A stretch of 64,000 nucleotides of DNA, from contig NZ_JACSPM010000002.1 in the NCBI RefSeq assembly GCF_014837165.1, positions 1 through 64,000 on the forward strand, read 5' to 3'. Numbering within the stretch: the first letter of the stretch is position 1; every line of letters begins with the position of its first letter. The position numbers and the translations under genes were made by a program. Source of the DNA: Microbacterium gallinarum (GTDB lineage Bacteria; Actinomycetota; Actinomycetes; Actinomycetales; Microbacteriaceae). Below are positions 24,479-32,827 of this stretch, piece after piece. Under the pieces are notes generated by a model. It made no database searches and was not told where the DNA came from. It saw only the letters and a list, made by a program, of their open reading frames with translations.

Positions 24479-25180
24479 TCAGCGGCGGTCGTCGACGAGG
24501 AAGATGTGCGACGCGACCTCGACCGGGAGCTCGAGGCCCTCGTCGCTGCCGTGCATCTGCACGAGCACGTAGCCCTCGCTGTACTGGTAGTCGCCGGTGG
24601 CACCCGGGAGCACGCCGGCGGCCTTCAGCTGCTGGAGCAGCTCGGGGTCGACCTGGGCGGGCTCGGCGAGGCGCCGGACCGTGCCCGAGATGGGCGCGCC
24701 CGCATCGTTGAGGCGGCGCACGAGACCCACCACGCCCTGCTCGAACCCGGTCGCGGGCACGTCGCCGAGCTGGTCGAGGCCGGGGATCGGGTTGCCGTAC
24801 GGCGACTCGGTGGGGTGACCCAGCAGCTCGACGAGGCGACGCTCGACCTGCTCGCTCATGACGTGCTCCCACCGGCACGCCTCTTCGTGGACGTAGGCCC
24901 AGTCGAGGCCGATGACGTCGGAGAGGAGGCGCTCGGCGAGGCGATGCTTGCGCATGACGTCAACGGCCTTCTGCCGGCCGGCGTCGGTGAGCTCGAGGCT
25001 GCGGTCTTCGGAGACCACGACGAGACCGTCGCGCTCCATGCGACCGACCGTCTGCGACACCGTGGGCCCGGAGTGGCCGAGCCGCTCGGAGATGCGGGCC
25101 CGCAGGGGAACGATGTTCTCCTCCTCGAGTTCGAGGATCGTGCGCAGGTACATCTCGGTGGTGTCGATGAGATCTGTCAT
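24479..25180 (-). CDS. ideR: Iron-dependent regulator, IdeR/DtxR family
   Basis: This 233-aa metalloregulator represses iron-uptake genes when Fe(II) binds. It has an N-terminal winged helix, a metal-binding dimer domain and a C-terminal SH3-like domain. All DtxR metal ligands are at canonical positions: M10, C102, E105, H106 and H79, E83, H98. ATG at 25180 (MTDLIDTTEMYLRTI) is chosen because it puts those residues in register. Longer reading frames to 25243 are not supported. It is divergent from serC, with 138 bp between. A DtxR box was not searched elsewhere. Confidence 0.93.
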   Translation of the reverse strand: MTDLIDTTEMYLRTILELEEENIVPLRARISERLGHSGPTVSQTVGRMERDGLVVVSEDRSLELTDAGRQKAVDVMRKHRLAERLLSDVIGLDWAYVHEEACRWEHVMSEQVERRLVELLGHPTESPYGNPIPGLDQLGDVPATGFEQGVVGLVRRLNDAGAPISGTVRRLAEPAQVDPELLQQLKAAGVLPGATGDYQYSEGYVLVQMHGSDEGLELPVEVASHIFLVDDRR

Positions 25181-25306
25181 GTCGCGAGGGTCCTCGAGTC
25201 GGAAGAAGACGGGTAAGGCCACCCTATCTTGGCGGCCGGACACCGGGGCGCTCGGCGGGGGCCGTCACGGCCTGTCATGCGGCCACGGCCGGGAAGGCCG
25301 CCGACC

Positions 25307-26431
<1,125 letters not shown>

Positions 26432-26439
26432 GGACTGCG

Positions 26440-27072
26440 TCAGGCGAGCGGTGAGGGCACGGGGTCGAGCACCGAGGCCACGATCGCCTCGATCGCGAAC
26501 TCCGACGCACGGCCCAGGTCGAGCGCTGTCGGGTCGAGCAGCCACTGCACCTGGAGGCCGTCCATGACGGCGAGGATGGCCGTCGACGCATAGGCGACGG
26601 TCTCGGGTTCGCGGATGCCGCGTTCGGCGCACACCAGGGCGAACGCCGCCGCGACTTCGCCCCGCAGGGTCTGGTACCGCTTCTGGAAGAACTCGCGGCC
26701 CGGGTGACCGTCGGTGACGGACTCGGCCGACAGCACGGCGTAGGCCTGCACGATGCCGGGTCGCTCGGCGTTCGCGAACGCGGTGCGCACGAGGTGGCGG
26801 AACAGGTCCATCCCGTCGGGGATGTGCTGCTCCTCGAGGTCGGCGACGTCGGTCTCGTCACGGTGCTGCAGCACCTGGAGGAGCAGGGCGTCCTTCGAGC
26901 CGAAGTGATGGAGGATGCCGGCGTGGGTCATGCCGACCTGGTCGGCGATCTCCTGAAGAGTGCCGCCGGTGAAGCCCTTCGCCCCGAAGATCTCGGTCGC
27001 GGCGTCGAGGATGTCGCGCCGGCGCGCAAGGGTCTCGGGTCGCGAACGCGGCTGTCTGCGCTGCTCGGTCAC
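26440..27072 (-). CDS. TetR-family repressor of the oligosaccharide operon
   Basis: This 210-aa regulator has the TetR winged helix (RRRDILDAATEIFGAKGFTGGTLQEIADQVGMTHAGILHHFGSKDALLLQVLQ, residues about 18-68) and a helical ligand domain. It is divergent from the ABC operon at 27249, and an inverted repeat at 27157-27174 overlaps the operon's promoter. The likely inducer is an oligosaccharide or derived metabolite, by analogy with other TetR proteins next to transport operons. GTG at 27072 has no strong ribosome site. Confidence 0.85.
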   Translation of the reverse strand: MTEQRRQPRSRPETLARRRDILDAATEIFGAKGFTGGTLQEIADQVGMTHAGILHHFGSKDALLLQVLQHRDETDVADLEEQHIPDGMDLFRHLVRTAFANAERPGIVQAYAVLSAESVTDGHPGREFFQKRYQTLRGEVAAAFALVCAERGIREPETVAYASTAILAVMDGLQVQWLLDPTALDLGRASEFAIEAIVASVLDPVPSPLA

Positions 27073-27145
27073 TGGCTCCCGCCCCTCGTCATCCGGCGGA
27101 TCAAGAGTCTACGCACGAGGCGTGGGAGCTCGGTTGCCGACACGG

Positions 27146-27175
27146 TTGCAATAGTTACTTACTTGATTGTAAGTT
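27146..27175. promoter_or_regulatory. Promoter and TetR operator of the ABC/GH3 operon
   Basis: ACTTAC-TTGATT-GTAAGT (27157-27174) is a perfect 6-bp inverted repeat with a 6-nt centre in an otherwise low-GC patch. It overlaps TTGCAA (27146-27151) and TAAGTT (27170-27175), spaced 18, a plausible promoter for the operon at 27249. The TetR gene diverges from the same region. Confidence 0.72.
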
Positions 27176-27248
27176 AGTCGCGCAATCACCCCCGCGACGT
27201 CGCGGTCTCCTCGTGAGCACGCCGACGTCATCTCACGAAGGAGAAGCA

Positions 27249-28904
27249 ATGAGGCTTAAGTCCTCCCTCGTCGCCGTCGGCATGGCAGCAGCGCTCGTGC
27301 TGACCGGCTGCGCGGCCGGCAGCACGGACTCCGGCGACAACGAACCCGGTGCGGCGCTCACGATCGCCAAGCCCGACGGCGCCATCACCACCGAGTCGAA
27401 CAACCCGTATCTGGGCGACTCGTCCGCCTCGAAGTACGGCTACGGCAAGGTCATCTTCGAGTCGCTCGCGCTCGTCAACCCGACCGGCGACCTCGGCACG
27501 ACGCCCTGGCTCGCCGAATCGGTCGAGTGGAACGAGGACTACACGCAGCTGACCGCGGTGGCCCGCGAAGGAGTGACCTGGAGCGACGGCGAGGAGTTCA
27601 CCGCCGACGACATCGCGTTCTCCTTCAACCAGGTGCTCGAGGGCAAGCTCAACGACACCAACGCCCTCGACCTCAAGAGCGTCAGTGTGGACGGCAGCAC
27701 CGTCACCATCGACTTCAACAGCTCGAAGTTCACCCAGCAGGGCCGCGTCCTCCACTTCCAGATCGTGCCCGAGCACATCTGGAAGGACATCGAAGACCCG
27801 AACACCGACCCCGTCACCGGCGAGGGCCAGGCGGTCGGCACCGGCCCGTACGTGCTCGACTCGTGGACGACCGAGTCGGTCACCCTCGCCGCGAACCCCG
27901 ACTACTGGGGCGGCGAGCTGGCGGTGCCCGAGCTGCACTACGTCTCGTACGGCGACAATGCGGCGCTCACCACCGCGCTGGCGACCGGTGAGGCCGACTG
28001 GGCGCAGGCCTTCATCCCCCAGATCCAGGACAGCTACCTGTCGGCCGACCCCGACAACAAGTTCCTGGTCTCCCCCACCGCGGGTGCGGGCACGCTGTTC
28101 ATGAACCTGCAGACGAAGCCGTTCAACGACCCGGCGCTGCGCCAGGCGCTCGCCTGGACGATCGACCGTCAGGCGTACGTCGACATCGCCCGTGAGGGGG
28201 CGAGCGAGGCGGTCTGGAGCGTCACCGGTCTCGGCGCACTGCTCGAGGACGAGGTCATTCCCGAGTACCAGGGCCAGAACTACTCGGTCGACGTCGACAA
28301 GGCGCGCGAGATCCTCACCGACGCCGGCTACACGTGGGACGGCGAGACGCTCATCGACCCGGACGGCGAAGCGGTCACCTTCTCGATCTCGGTCCCCGCG
28401 GGCTGGAGCGACTGGAACACCGAGCAGGCGCTCATCGCCGAGGAGCTCAAGGAGGGCCTCGGCATCGAGGTCAAGGTCGACCAGCCCGATTGGGGCGGAT
28501 GGGATGCTGCGCGCCAGGAGGGCACTTTCCAGGCGATCATCCACTGGCTCGAGGACACCGGCAACGCCTACGGCCTCTACACGTCGACCATGGACCCGAA
28601 GTGGATCGTCGACGGCAAGGCGGCCTTCAACTTCGGCCGCTTCGACGACCCGACGGTCACCGAGGCGCTCAACACGTACGCCAACGCCGCGTCGGACGCC
28701 GACCGTGAGGCCGCTCTCGCGGTGATGCAGACGGCGTTCGTCGAGAACGTGCCGGCCATCCCGCTCGGCGCACACCCGCTCCTGGGCGAGTTCAACACGC
28801 GCAACTACGTCGGCTGGCCGTCGGAGGACGACCAGTACGCCTCGGCCGACCCGACGCAGCCCGCGATCGTGCAGATCCTGACGCAGCTGCAGCCCGCCGG
28901 CTGA
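27249..28904 (+). CDS. Family 5 solute-binding lipoprotein
   Basis: This 551-aa protein starts with a lipoprotein signal (MRLKSSLVAVGMAAALVLTGC; lipidated Cys at the LTGC box). The rest is the Opp/Dpp-type family 5 binding fold: TTPWLAESVEWNEDYTQLT, VTWSDGEEFTADDIAFSF, GTGPYVLDSW, ADWAQAF. Actinobacterial members of this class bind either peptides or oligosaccharides; a GH3 beta-glucosidase at the end of the operon favours beta-glucoside oligomers. GGAGAAG lies before ATG at 27249. Confidence 0.9.
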   Translation: MRLKSSLVAVGMAAALVLTGCAAGSTDSGDNEPGAALTIAKPDGAITTESNNPYLGDSSASKYGYGKVIFESLALVNPTGDLGTTPWLAESVEWNEDYTQLTAVAREGVTWSDGEEFTADDIAFSFNQVLEGKLNDTNALDLKSVSVDGSTVTIDFNSSKFTQQGRVLHFQIVPEHIWKDIEDPNTDPVTGEGQAVGTGPYVLDSWTTESVTLAANPDYWGGELAVPELHYVSYGDNAALTTALATGEADWAQAFIPQIQDSYLSADPDNKFLVSPTAGAGTLFMNLQTKPFNDPALRQALAWTIDRQAYVDIAREGASEAVWSVTGLGALLEDEVIPEYQGQNYSVDVDKAREILTDAGYTWDGETLIDPDGEAVTFSISVPAGWSDWNTEQALIAEELKEGLGIEVKVDQPDWGGWDAARQEGTFQAIIHWLEDTGNAYGLYTSTMDPKWIVDGKAAFNFGRFDDPTVTEALNTYANAASDADREAALAVMQTAFVENVPAIPLGAHPLLGEFNTRNYVGWPSEDDQYASADPTQPAIVQILTQLQPAG

Positions 28905-28906
28905 TC

Positions 28907-28947
28907 CTCAGGGCGGACGGATGCTGCGGCATCCGTCCCGCCCTGAG
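28907..28947 (+). terminator. Long stem-loop after the binding-protein gene
   Basis: A 17-bp stem with one bulge, CTCAGGGCGG plus ACGGATG pairing with CATCCGT and CCGCCCTGAG around a 6-nt loop, begins 3 nt after the stop codon. In binding-protein operons such hairpins partly terminate transcription or protect the upstream mRNA, making the binding protein more abundant than the permease. The stem lacks a U-tract. Confidence 0.75.
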
Positions 28948-29019
28948 ACAGCACTGCTGCTGCGGCATCCGTCCGCCCTGAAAGGGCACTGCTGCCCCGC
29001 GGCATCCGTCCGCCCCTCC
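28924..29019 (+). repeat. Three tandem repeats of about 36 bp
   Basis: The unit beginning GCGGCATCCGTCC..GCCCTGA.. followed by GCACTGCTGC occurs at about 28924, 28961 and 28997, the third incomplete. The repeats form the spacer between the binding protein and the first ATPase gene and overlap the stem-loop at 28907-28947. No coding or CRISPR character. Confidence 0.7.
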
Positions 29020-29050
29020 ACGCCTGCCTTCACGAAAGCGAACCAGCCCC

Positions 29051-29875
29051 ATGAGAGATTCGCTGCTCTCCGTCGACGACTTCTCGGTCGTCTACGACGT
29101 CGATCCCCCCGTGCGCGCGGTCAAGAACGTCACCCTCGAGCTCGAGCGCGGGGAGATCCTCGGACTCGCCGGCGAGAGCGGGTGCGGCAAGACCACACTC
29201 GCCTACGGCATCCAGCGCCTGCTCAAGCCGCCGGCCGTCATCACGAGCGGCTCCGTCGTCTTCCACGACGCGTCCGGCGAAGACGTCGACATCAACGGCC
29301 TCGAGCCCGAGCAGATGCGCCGCTTCCGGTGGGACAAGGTCTCGATGGTCTTCCAGGGGGCGATGAACTCGCTGAACCCCGTCGCCACCATCGGCGCGCA
29401 GCTCGAGGACGTCTTCGAGGTCCACCGCCCCGACCTGTCGCGCGGCGAGCGCCGCGCCGCCGTCGTCGAGCTGCTCGAGATCGTCAAGGTCGGCGCGCAG
29501 CGCTATCGCTCGTACCCGCACGAGCTGTCGGGCGGCATGCGCCAGCGCGTCATGATCGCCATGGCGCTCGCGCTGCGGCCGCAGCTCATGGTGATGGACG
29601 AGCCCACGACCGCCCTCGACGTGCTCGTCCAACGCGAGATCCTGCGGCAGATCTCGCATCTGCGCCACGAGTTCGGGTTCTCGGTGATCTTCATCACCCA
29701 CGACCTTCCGCTGCTCCTCGAGATCAGCGACCGCATCGCAATCATGCGCGACGGCGAGATCATCGAGCTCGACACCGCCGAGCGCATCTGGACCGACCCG
29801 CAGGACGACTACACGCGCACGCTGCTCGCCTCGTTCCCGCGCCTCACCGGAGAGAGGGGGGTGGTCCTGCGATGA
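29051..29875 (+). CDS. ABC transporter ATPase, OppD-like
   Basis: This 274-aa ATPase contains Walker A GESGCGKTT (residues 40-48), a Q-loop FQGAMNSLNPV, signature LSGGMRQRV and Walker B MVMDEPTTALD with an FITHD switch. The family 5 transporter's C-terminal extension is present but short (DDYTRTLLASFPRL). It is the first of the two ATPases that energise the permeases at 30678 and 31760. Its start overlaps no neighbour; the gap contains repeats. Confidence 0.9.
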   Translation: MRDSLLSVDDFSVVYDVDPPVRAVKNVTLELERGEILGLAGESGCGKTTLAYGIQRLLKPPAVITSGSVVFHDASGEDVDINGLEPEQMRRFRWDKVSMVFQGAMNSLNPVATIGAQLEDVFEVHRPDLSRGERRAAVVELLEIVKVGAQRYRSYPHELSGGMRQRVMIAMALALRPQLMVMDEPTTALDVLVQREILRQISHLRHEFGFSVIFITHDLPLLLEISDRIAIMRDGEIIELDTAERIWTDPQDDYTRTLLASFPRLTGERGVVLR

Positions 29876-30681
29876 CCGTCCTCGAGTTCGATTCCGTCAC
29901 CAAGGTGTACTCGGTGCGCGGCGCCGGTCAGATGAAGGCGCTCGACGACGTGAGCTTCACGCTGAGCTCGGGCCAGACCATCGGCCTCGTCGGCCAGTCC
30001 GGCAGCGGCAAGTCCACGATCGCGAAGATCCTCACGCAGCTCGAGACACCCACGAGCGGCGAAGTGCGGCTCGACGGTCAGCCGATCCCCCGCCGCGGCA
30101 AGGGGCTGCGCGCCTACCGGCAGCAGCTGCGCATGGTGTTCCAGGACCCGTTCGCATCGCTCAACCCGTACCACTCGATCCGCTACGCCATCCAGCGTCC
30201 GCTCCAGCTCGACGAGGTCGTGCCCACCGACCAGCTCGACGACGAGGTGCGGCGGCTGCTCGGCCGCGTGCGCCTCGACGCCGACGCGGTCATCGACCGC
30301 CGGCCCCACGAGCTGTCGGGAGGTCAGCGCCAGCGCGTCGCGATCGCCCGGGCGCTGGCATCCCGTCCCCGGCTGCTCGTCGCCGACGAGCCCGTCTCGA
30401 TGCTCGACGTGTCGATCCGCCTCGGCGTGCTCAACCTGCTGGCCGATCTGCAGCGTGAGGAGGGTCTGGGCGTGCTGTACATCACGCACGACCTCGCCAC
30501 CGCGCGGCACTTCAGCGACGAGATCCTCGTGCTCAACCAGGGCAGGGTCGTCGAGCGCGGCCCCGCCGACGACGTGATCCTGCGCCCCCAGAACCCGTAC
30601 ACCCAAGAGCTGCGCGCGGCATCCCCCGATCCCGACTCCTACTTCGCGCACGCAACCGGCATCCTCGGAGGTCACAAGTGA
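29872..30681 (+). CDS. ABC transporter ATPase, OppF-like
   Basis: This 269-aa ATPase has Walker A GQSGSGKST, Q-loop FQDPFASLNPY, signature LSGGQRQRV, Walker B LVADEPVSMLDV and YITHD. A C-terminal NPYTQELRAA region is typical of OppF proteins. ATG at 29872 overlaps the stop of the previous gene as ATGA, and its own stop overlaps GTG of the permease gene, so the three are coupled. Confidence 0.9.
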   Translation: MTVLEFDSVTKVYSVRGAGQMKALDDVSFTLSSGQTIGLVGQSGSGKSTIAKILTQLETPTSGEVRLDGQPIPRRGKGLRAYRQQLRMVFQDPFASLNPYHSIRYAIQRPLQLDEVVPTDQLDDEVRRLLGRVRLDADAVIDRRPHELSGGQRQRVAIARALASRPRLLVADEPVSMLDVSIRLGVLNLLADLQREEGLGVLYITHDLATARHFSDEILVLNQGRVVERGPADDVILRPQNPYTQELRAASPDPDSYFAHATGILGGHK

Positions 30682-31757
30682 GCGCCGTCGCTCCCCAGCT
30701 CCCGACGCCGGGCTTCGACGCGATCGAAGCCGGCACCACGGCGACCGGCGCGGTCAAGGCTCGCGCCCGCATCCCGTGGCGGTTCCTCGGCAACCGCGCG
30801 CTGTTCTATCTGTTCACGCTGTGGGCGGCCATCACGATCAACTTCTTCCTGCCGCGCCTGATGAAGGGCGACGCGGTGGACGCGTATCTCGCCCGCAACC
30901 GGAACGTCTCGCCCGAAGCCGCCGAGGCGCTGCGCTCGCTGCTCGGTCTCGACACCGACACGTCGCTCTGGCAGCAGTACGTCGACTACTGGGGTCTGCT
31001 GCTGCGCGGCGACCTCGGCATCTCGCTGCTGCACGGCATGCGCCCGGTGACCGAGGTGGTCGGCCAGTCGCTCATCTGGACCGTCGGCCTCGTCGGCTTC
31101 GCCACCCTCATCGCCTTCGCGATCGGCACCATCGGCGGCGCGATCGTCGGCTGGCGCCGCGGCAGCCGGCTCGACTCGCTCATCCCGATCACGACGTTCC
31201 TGAGCACGATCCCCTACTTCTGGCTCGGACTCGTCGCGATCTCGGTGTTCTCGGTGACGCTCGGCTGGTTCCCCATCGGCAAGGCCTACGGCGTCGGCGT
31301 CACGCCGGAATGGTCGTGGGAGTTCATCGGCGACGTGGTGCATCACGGCTTCCTCCCGGCGGCGACGATCATCATCGCCTCGATCGGCGGATGGATGCTC
31401 GGCATGCGCAATATGATGCTGACGGTCCTCGACGAGGACTACGTCATGGTCGCGCAGGCCAAGGGCATGCCGAACGACCGAGTGCTCTGGCGCTACGCCG
31501 CGCGCAATGCGGTGCTGCCGCAGATCCAGAGCTTCGCGCTCGCGCTCGGGTTCATCGTCGGCGGCACCATCGTGATGGAGGTGGTGTTCAGCTACCCCGG
31601 CGTCGGGAAGCTGCTGCTCGACGCCACGAACGCCAAGGACTACGCCCTCATGCAGGGAGTGTTCCTCGTGCTGACGATCTCGGTGCTGCTGGCCAACCTC
31701 CTGGCCGACGTCGCCTACGCATTCCTCGACCCGCGCACGCGCCAGACGGAGGCCTGA
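30678..31757 (+). CDS. ABC transporter permease, DppB-like
   Basis: This 359-aa permease has about six membrane segments. An Arg-rich N-terminus precedes FLGNRALFYLFTLWAAITINFFLPRLM; the DppB-like signature ARNRNVSPEAAEALRSLLGLD follows. The EAA loop reads AKGMPNDRVLWRYAARNAVLPQ. GTG at 30678 overlaps the upstream TGA as GTGA. It pairs with the permease at 31760. Confidence 0.9.
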   Translation: MSAVAPQLPTPGFDAIEAGTTATGAVKARARIPWRFLGNRALFYLFTLWAAITINFFLPRLMKGDAVDAYLARNRNVSPEAAEALRSLLGLDTDTSLWQQYVDYWGLLLRGDLGISLLHGMRPVTEVVGQSLIWTVGLVGFATLIAFAIGTIGGAIVGWRRGSRLDSLIPITTFLSTIPYFWLGLVAISVFSVTLGWFPIGKAYGVGVTPEWSWEFIGDVVHHGFLPAATIIIASIGGWMLGMRNMMLTVLDEDYVMVAQAKGMPNDRVLWRYAARNAVLPQIQSFALALGFIVGGTIVMEVVFSYPGVGKLLLDATNAKDYALMQGVFLVLTISVLLANLLADVAYAFLDPRTRQTEA

Positions 31758-31759
31758 GC

Positions 31760-32827
31760 ATGGACACGACCATCGTCGACGAGAGCACCGCACGGCGCCC
31801 GGCGCACACGCCCGCGACCGCCACCGTGCGCACGCCCTCCCCCGGAAACGGCGCCACCGCGCGCAGGAAGCCGACCTTCTGGTCGAAGCTGGGGTCGGCC
31901 TTCGCGATGTTCCGCAACCGGAAGTCGGTCACCGGCCTCGCGATCCTCGGGTTCTTCGTACTCGTCGCGATCTTCGCCGACGTGCTCGCCCCGTACTCGC
32001 CGACCAAGGTGGACAACACGGCGCGCTTCCAGCCACCGTCGGCCGCGCACTGGCTGGGCACGACCCACATCGGCGAGGACGTGCTGAGCCAGGTCATCCA
32101 CGGCACGCGCGGCGTCATCGTCGTGGGCTTCCTCGCCGCGATCATCGCCACCGTCATCGCGATCGTGATCGGCGTGATGTCGGGCTACCTGCGGGGATGG
32201 CGCAGCGAGGGCCTGTCGGCGCTGACCAACGTGTTCCTCGTCATCCCCGGCATCCCGCTCATCATCATCGTCGCGACCATCGTCGAAGACCCGCCCCTGA
32301 TCCTGATCGCGACCGTTCTGGGTCTCATCGGCTGGGCGTGGGGCGCCCGCGTGCTCCGCGCGCAGACGATGTCGCTGCGCAGCCGCGACTTCGTGCAGGC
32401 TGCCCGCGCCAACGGCGAGCCGCTGCGCCGCATCATCACCGTCGAGATGCTGCCGAACCTCATGGCGCTCATCGCCGCGAGCTTCGTGGGCACGGTGACC
32501 GCCGCGATCATCGGCCTCACCACGCTGTCGTACATCGGCATCATCCCGGTGACGACGTACAACTGGGGCACGATCCTCAACTGGGCGAGCGCTCAGGGCG
32601 CGTTCCGCCAGGGCCAGTGGTGGTGGTTCCTGCCTCCGGGCCTGTGCATCGCCGCCATCGGCGTCGCGCTCTCGCTCATCAACTTCGGCATCGACGAGTA
32701 CGTCAACCCGCGTCTCCGGTCGGCCGGCGAGCGCGCCCGCGCCCTCAAGAAGAAGGGCATGAACGTCAACGACACCGTCACGGCCGTCCGCACCGCGCCC
32801 GAGACATCCCGACAGGAGAATCAGTGA
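31760..32827 (+). CDS. ABC transporter permease, DppC-like
   Basis: This 355-aa permease has an extended basic/polar N-terminus (ARRPAHTPATATVRTPSPG) and segments such as SVTGLAILGFFVLVAIFADVLAPYSP, typical of DppC. The EAA loop is AARANGEPLRRIITVEMLPN. ATG at 31760 lies 2 nt after the DppB stop. Its stop at 32825-32827 overlaps GTG of the GH3 gene as GTGA, making six coupled or near-coupled genes. Confidence 0.9.
   Translation: MDTTIVDESTARRPAHTPATATVRTPSPGNGATARRKPTFWSKLGSAFAMFRNRKSVTGLAILGFFVLVAIFADVLAPYSPTKVDNTARFQPPSAAHWLGTTHIGEDVLSQVIHGTRGVIVVGFLAAIIATVIAIVIGVMSGYLRGWRSEGLSALTNVFLVIPGIPLIIIVATIVEDPPLILIATVLGLIGWAWGARVLRAQTMSLRSRDFVQAARANGEPLRRIITVEMLPNLMALIAASFVGTVTAAIIGLTTLSYIGIIPVTTYNWGTILNWASAQGAFRQGQWWWFLPPGLCIAAIGVALSLINFGIDEYVNPRLRSAGERARALKKKGMNVNDTVTAVRTAPETSRQENQ

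Noticed and set aside
28924-29019. Possible CRISPR array
   Set aside because: Repeats are contiguous and imperfect, without unique spacers, and no cas genes are present.
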